The notes below the pieces were generated by a model, which worked only from the letters and a program-made list of their open reading frames with translations, was not told where the DNA came from and searched no databases. Made by a program: the position numbers and the translations under genes. A DNA stretch of 64,000 bases from assembly GCF_000742835.1 (NCBI RefSeq), contig NZ_CP008941.1, forward strand, positions 1,913,690-1,977,689. Reading direction: 5' to 3'. Source of the DNA: Candidatus Paracaedibacter acanthamoebae. Its GTDB lineage: Bacteria; Pseudomonadota; Alphaproteobacteria; Paracaedibacterales; Paracaedibacteraceae. Numbering within the stretch: the stretch's first letter is position 1; the number at the start of each line of letters is the position of its first letter. Shown here in pieces: positions 63,800 to 64,000 of this stretch.

Positions 63800-64000
63800 A
63801 TGCAGAATTTAAAGCAATTCTTTCTTATCCTAGAAACAATTAAAAAATACAAGGGCAACTTTTTTAGCTCAAGAAGACTTTATTTCTTAAGCACATGTAA
63901 ACACCATCTTACTCTTTTTAAGCTTTTTTCCCTGTTTTTTTCTCTTACTTATTTCAACCCCGACAATTTTATGGGTGCATATGCCATGGAGGCACCTGAA
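63800..64000 (+). CDS. Start of an exported protein, cut by the window edge
   Basis: From the ATG at 63800 (GAGGAA about seven bases upstream) a frame stays open to the last base, 67 codons. The first 35 residues are basic and polar, then comes a hydrophobic stretch (LTLFKLFSLFFSLTYF) and a likely signal cleavage after MGAYA, giving MEAPE as the mature start. The long basic N region is unusual for a signal peptide; an internal start is possible. The product cannot be named from this fragment. Confidence 0.5.
   Translation, partial: MQNLKQFFLILETIKKYKGNFFSSRRLYFLSTCKHHLTLFKLFSLFFSLTYFNPDNFMGAYAMEAPE

Overview
The window looks like chromosome from a host-associated alphaproteobacterium, most likely of the Holosporales / Paracaedibacter-Odyssella type. 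This placement is inferred from gene content, not from a search. The base composition is moderately AT-rich. Alphaproteobacterial markers are the C4-pathway 5-aminolevulinate synthase, an SdhAF4 (DUF1674) gene divergent from htpX, a heparinase II/III-family gene coupled to rpe, ftsK followed by lolA, a fliL-fliM-DUF6468-motE cluster, and hemC followed by hemD fused to a mitofilin/HemX-like domain and then hemY. A host-associated life is suggested by exported proteins with eukaryote-like or toxin-like features and by many decaying genes between intact housekeeping operons.

Layout. 1-5.2 kb: a partial A24-like prepilin peptidase, ruvC, a VOC protein, yebC and rmuC on the minus strand, then a polyprenyl synthase and a DUF2750 protein on the plus strand. 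5.2-10.4 kb: an exported F-box-like protein, then dnaE translationally coupled to an APH(6)-type kinase. 10.4-15.4 kb: gene remnants, a CBS protein with a tail anchor and a complete polyamine ABC importer (potFGHI). 15.4-22.2 kb: a soluble PAS histidine kinase, a secreted lysine/serine-rich protein, hflX, a beta-carbonic anhydrase and a membrane-anchored glycosyltransferase-like protein. 22.4-26.2 kb: glyA-nrdR-uup and a 53-residue exported peptide. 26.3-30.3 kb: htpX-rpe-heparinase on the minus strand, sdhAF4-ccmA on the plus strand. 30.3-37.7 kb: an LRR-like exported protein and a broken upstream gene, hemA, xseA, small membrane proteins, an exported tandem CsbD protein, tRNA-Lys, a cation efflux protein and pdxH. 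37.8-44.3 kb is the accessory core: a degenerate-GGDEF/EAL protein, a LuxR gene split by an in-frame stop, an RpiB-Nudix fusion, LRR and ALDH7 remnants, and an intact secreted aerolysin/natterin-like protein. 44.3-53.8 kb: murA, an L,D-transpeptidase, dcd, tRNA-Thr, ftsK, lolA, sugE, dsbD and a lipoprotein. 53.9-54.5 kb: remnants of IS200/IS605 and IS481/IS3 transposases. 54.5-62.9 kb: flagellar genes, heme genes and znuCB preceded by a 31-residue microprotein. 62.9-64 kb: mostly non-coding, with the start of another exported protein at the edge.

How the genes work together. Several pathways recur: heme synthesis (hemA, hemC, hemD-X, hemY, with ccmA as a possible heme user), envelope building (murA, L,D-transpeptidase, lolA, dsbD), genome maintenance (ruvC, rmuC, dnaE, xseA, ftsK), and uptake from the host (polyamines, zinc). 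The most interesting layer is the set of exported proteins: the F-box-like protein, the secreted Lys/Ser-rich protein, the LRR-like protein, and above all the lectin-like plus aerolysin-like protein at 43.0-44.2 kb, which sits beside decayed LRR genes.
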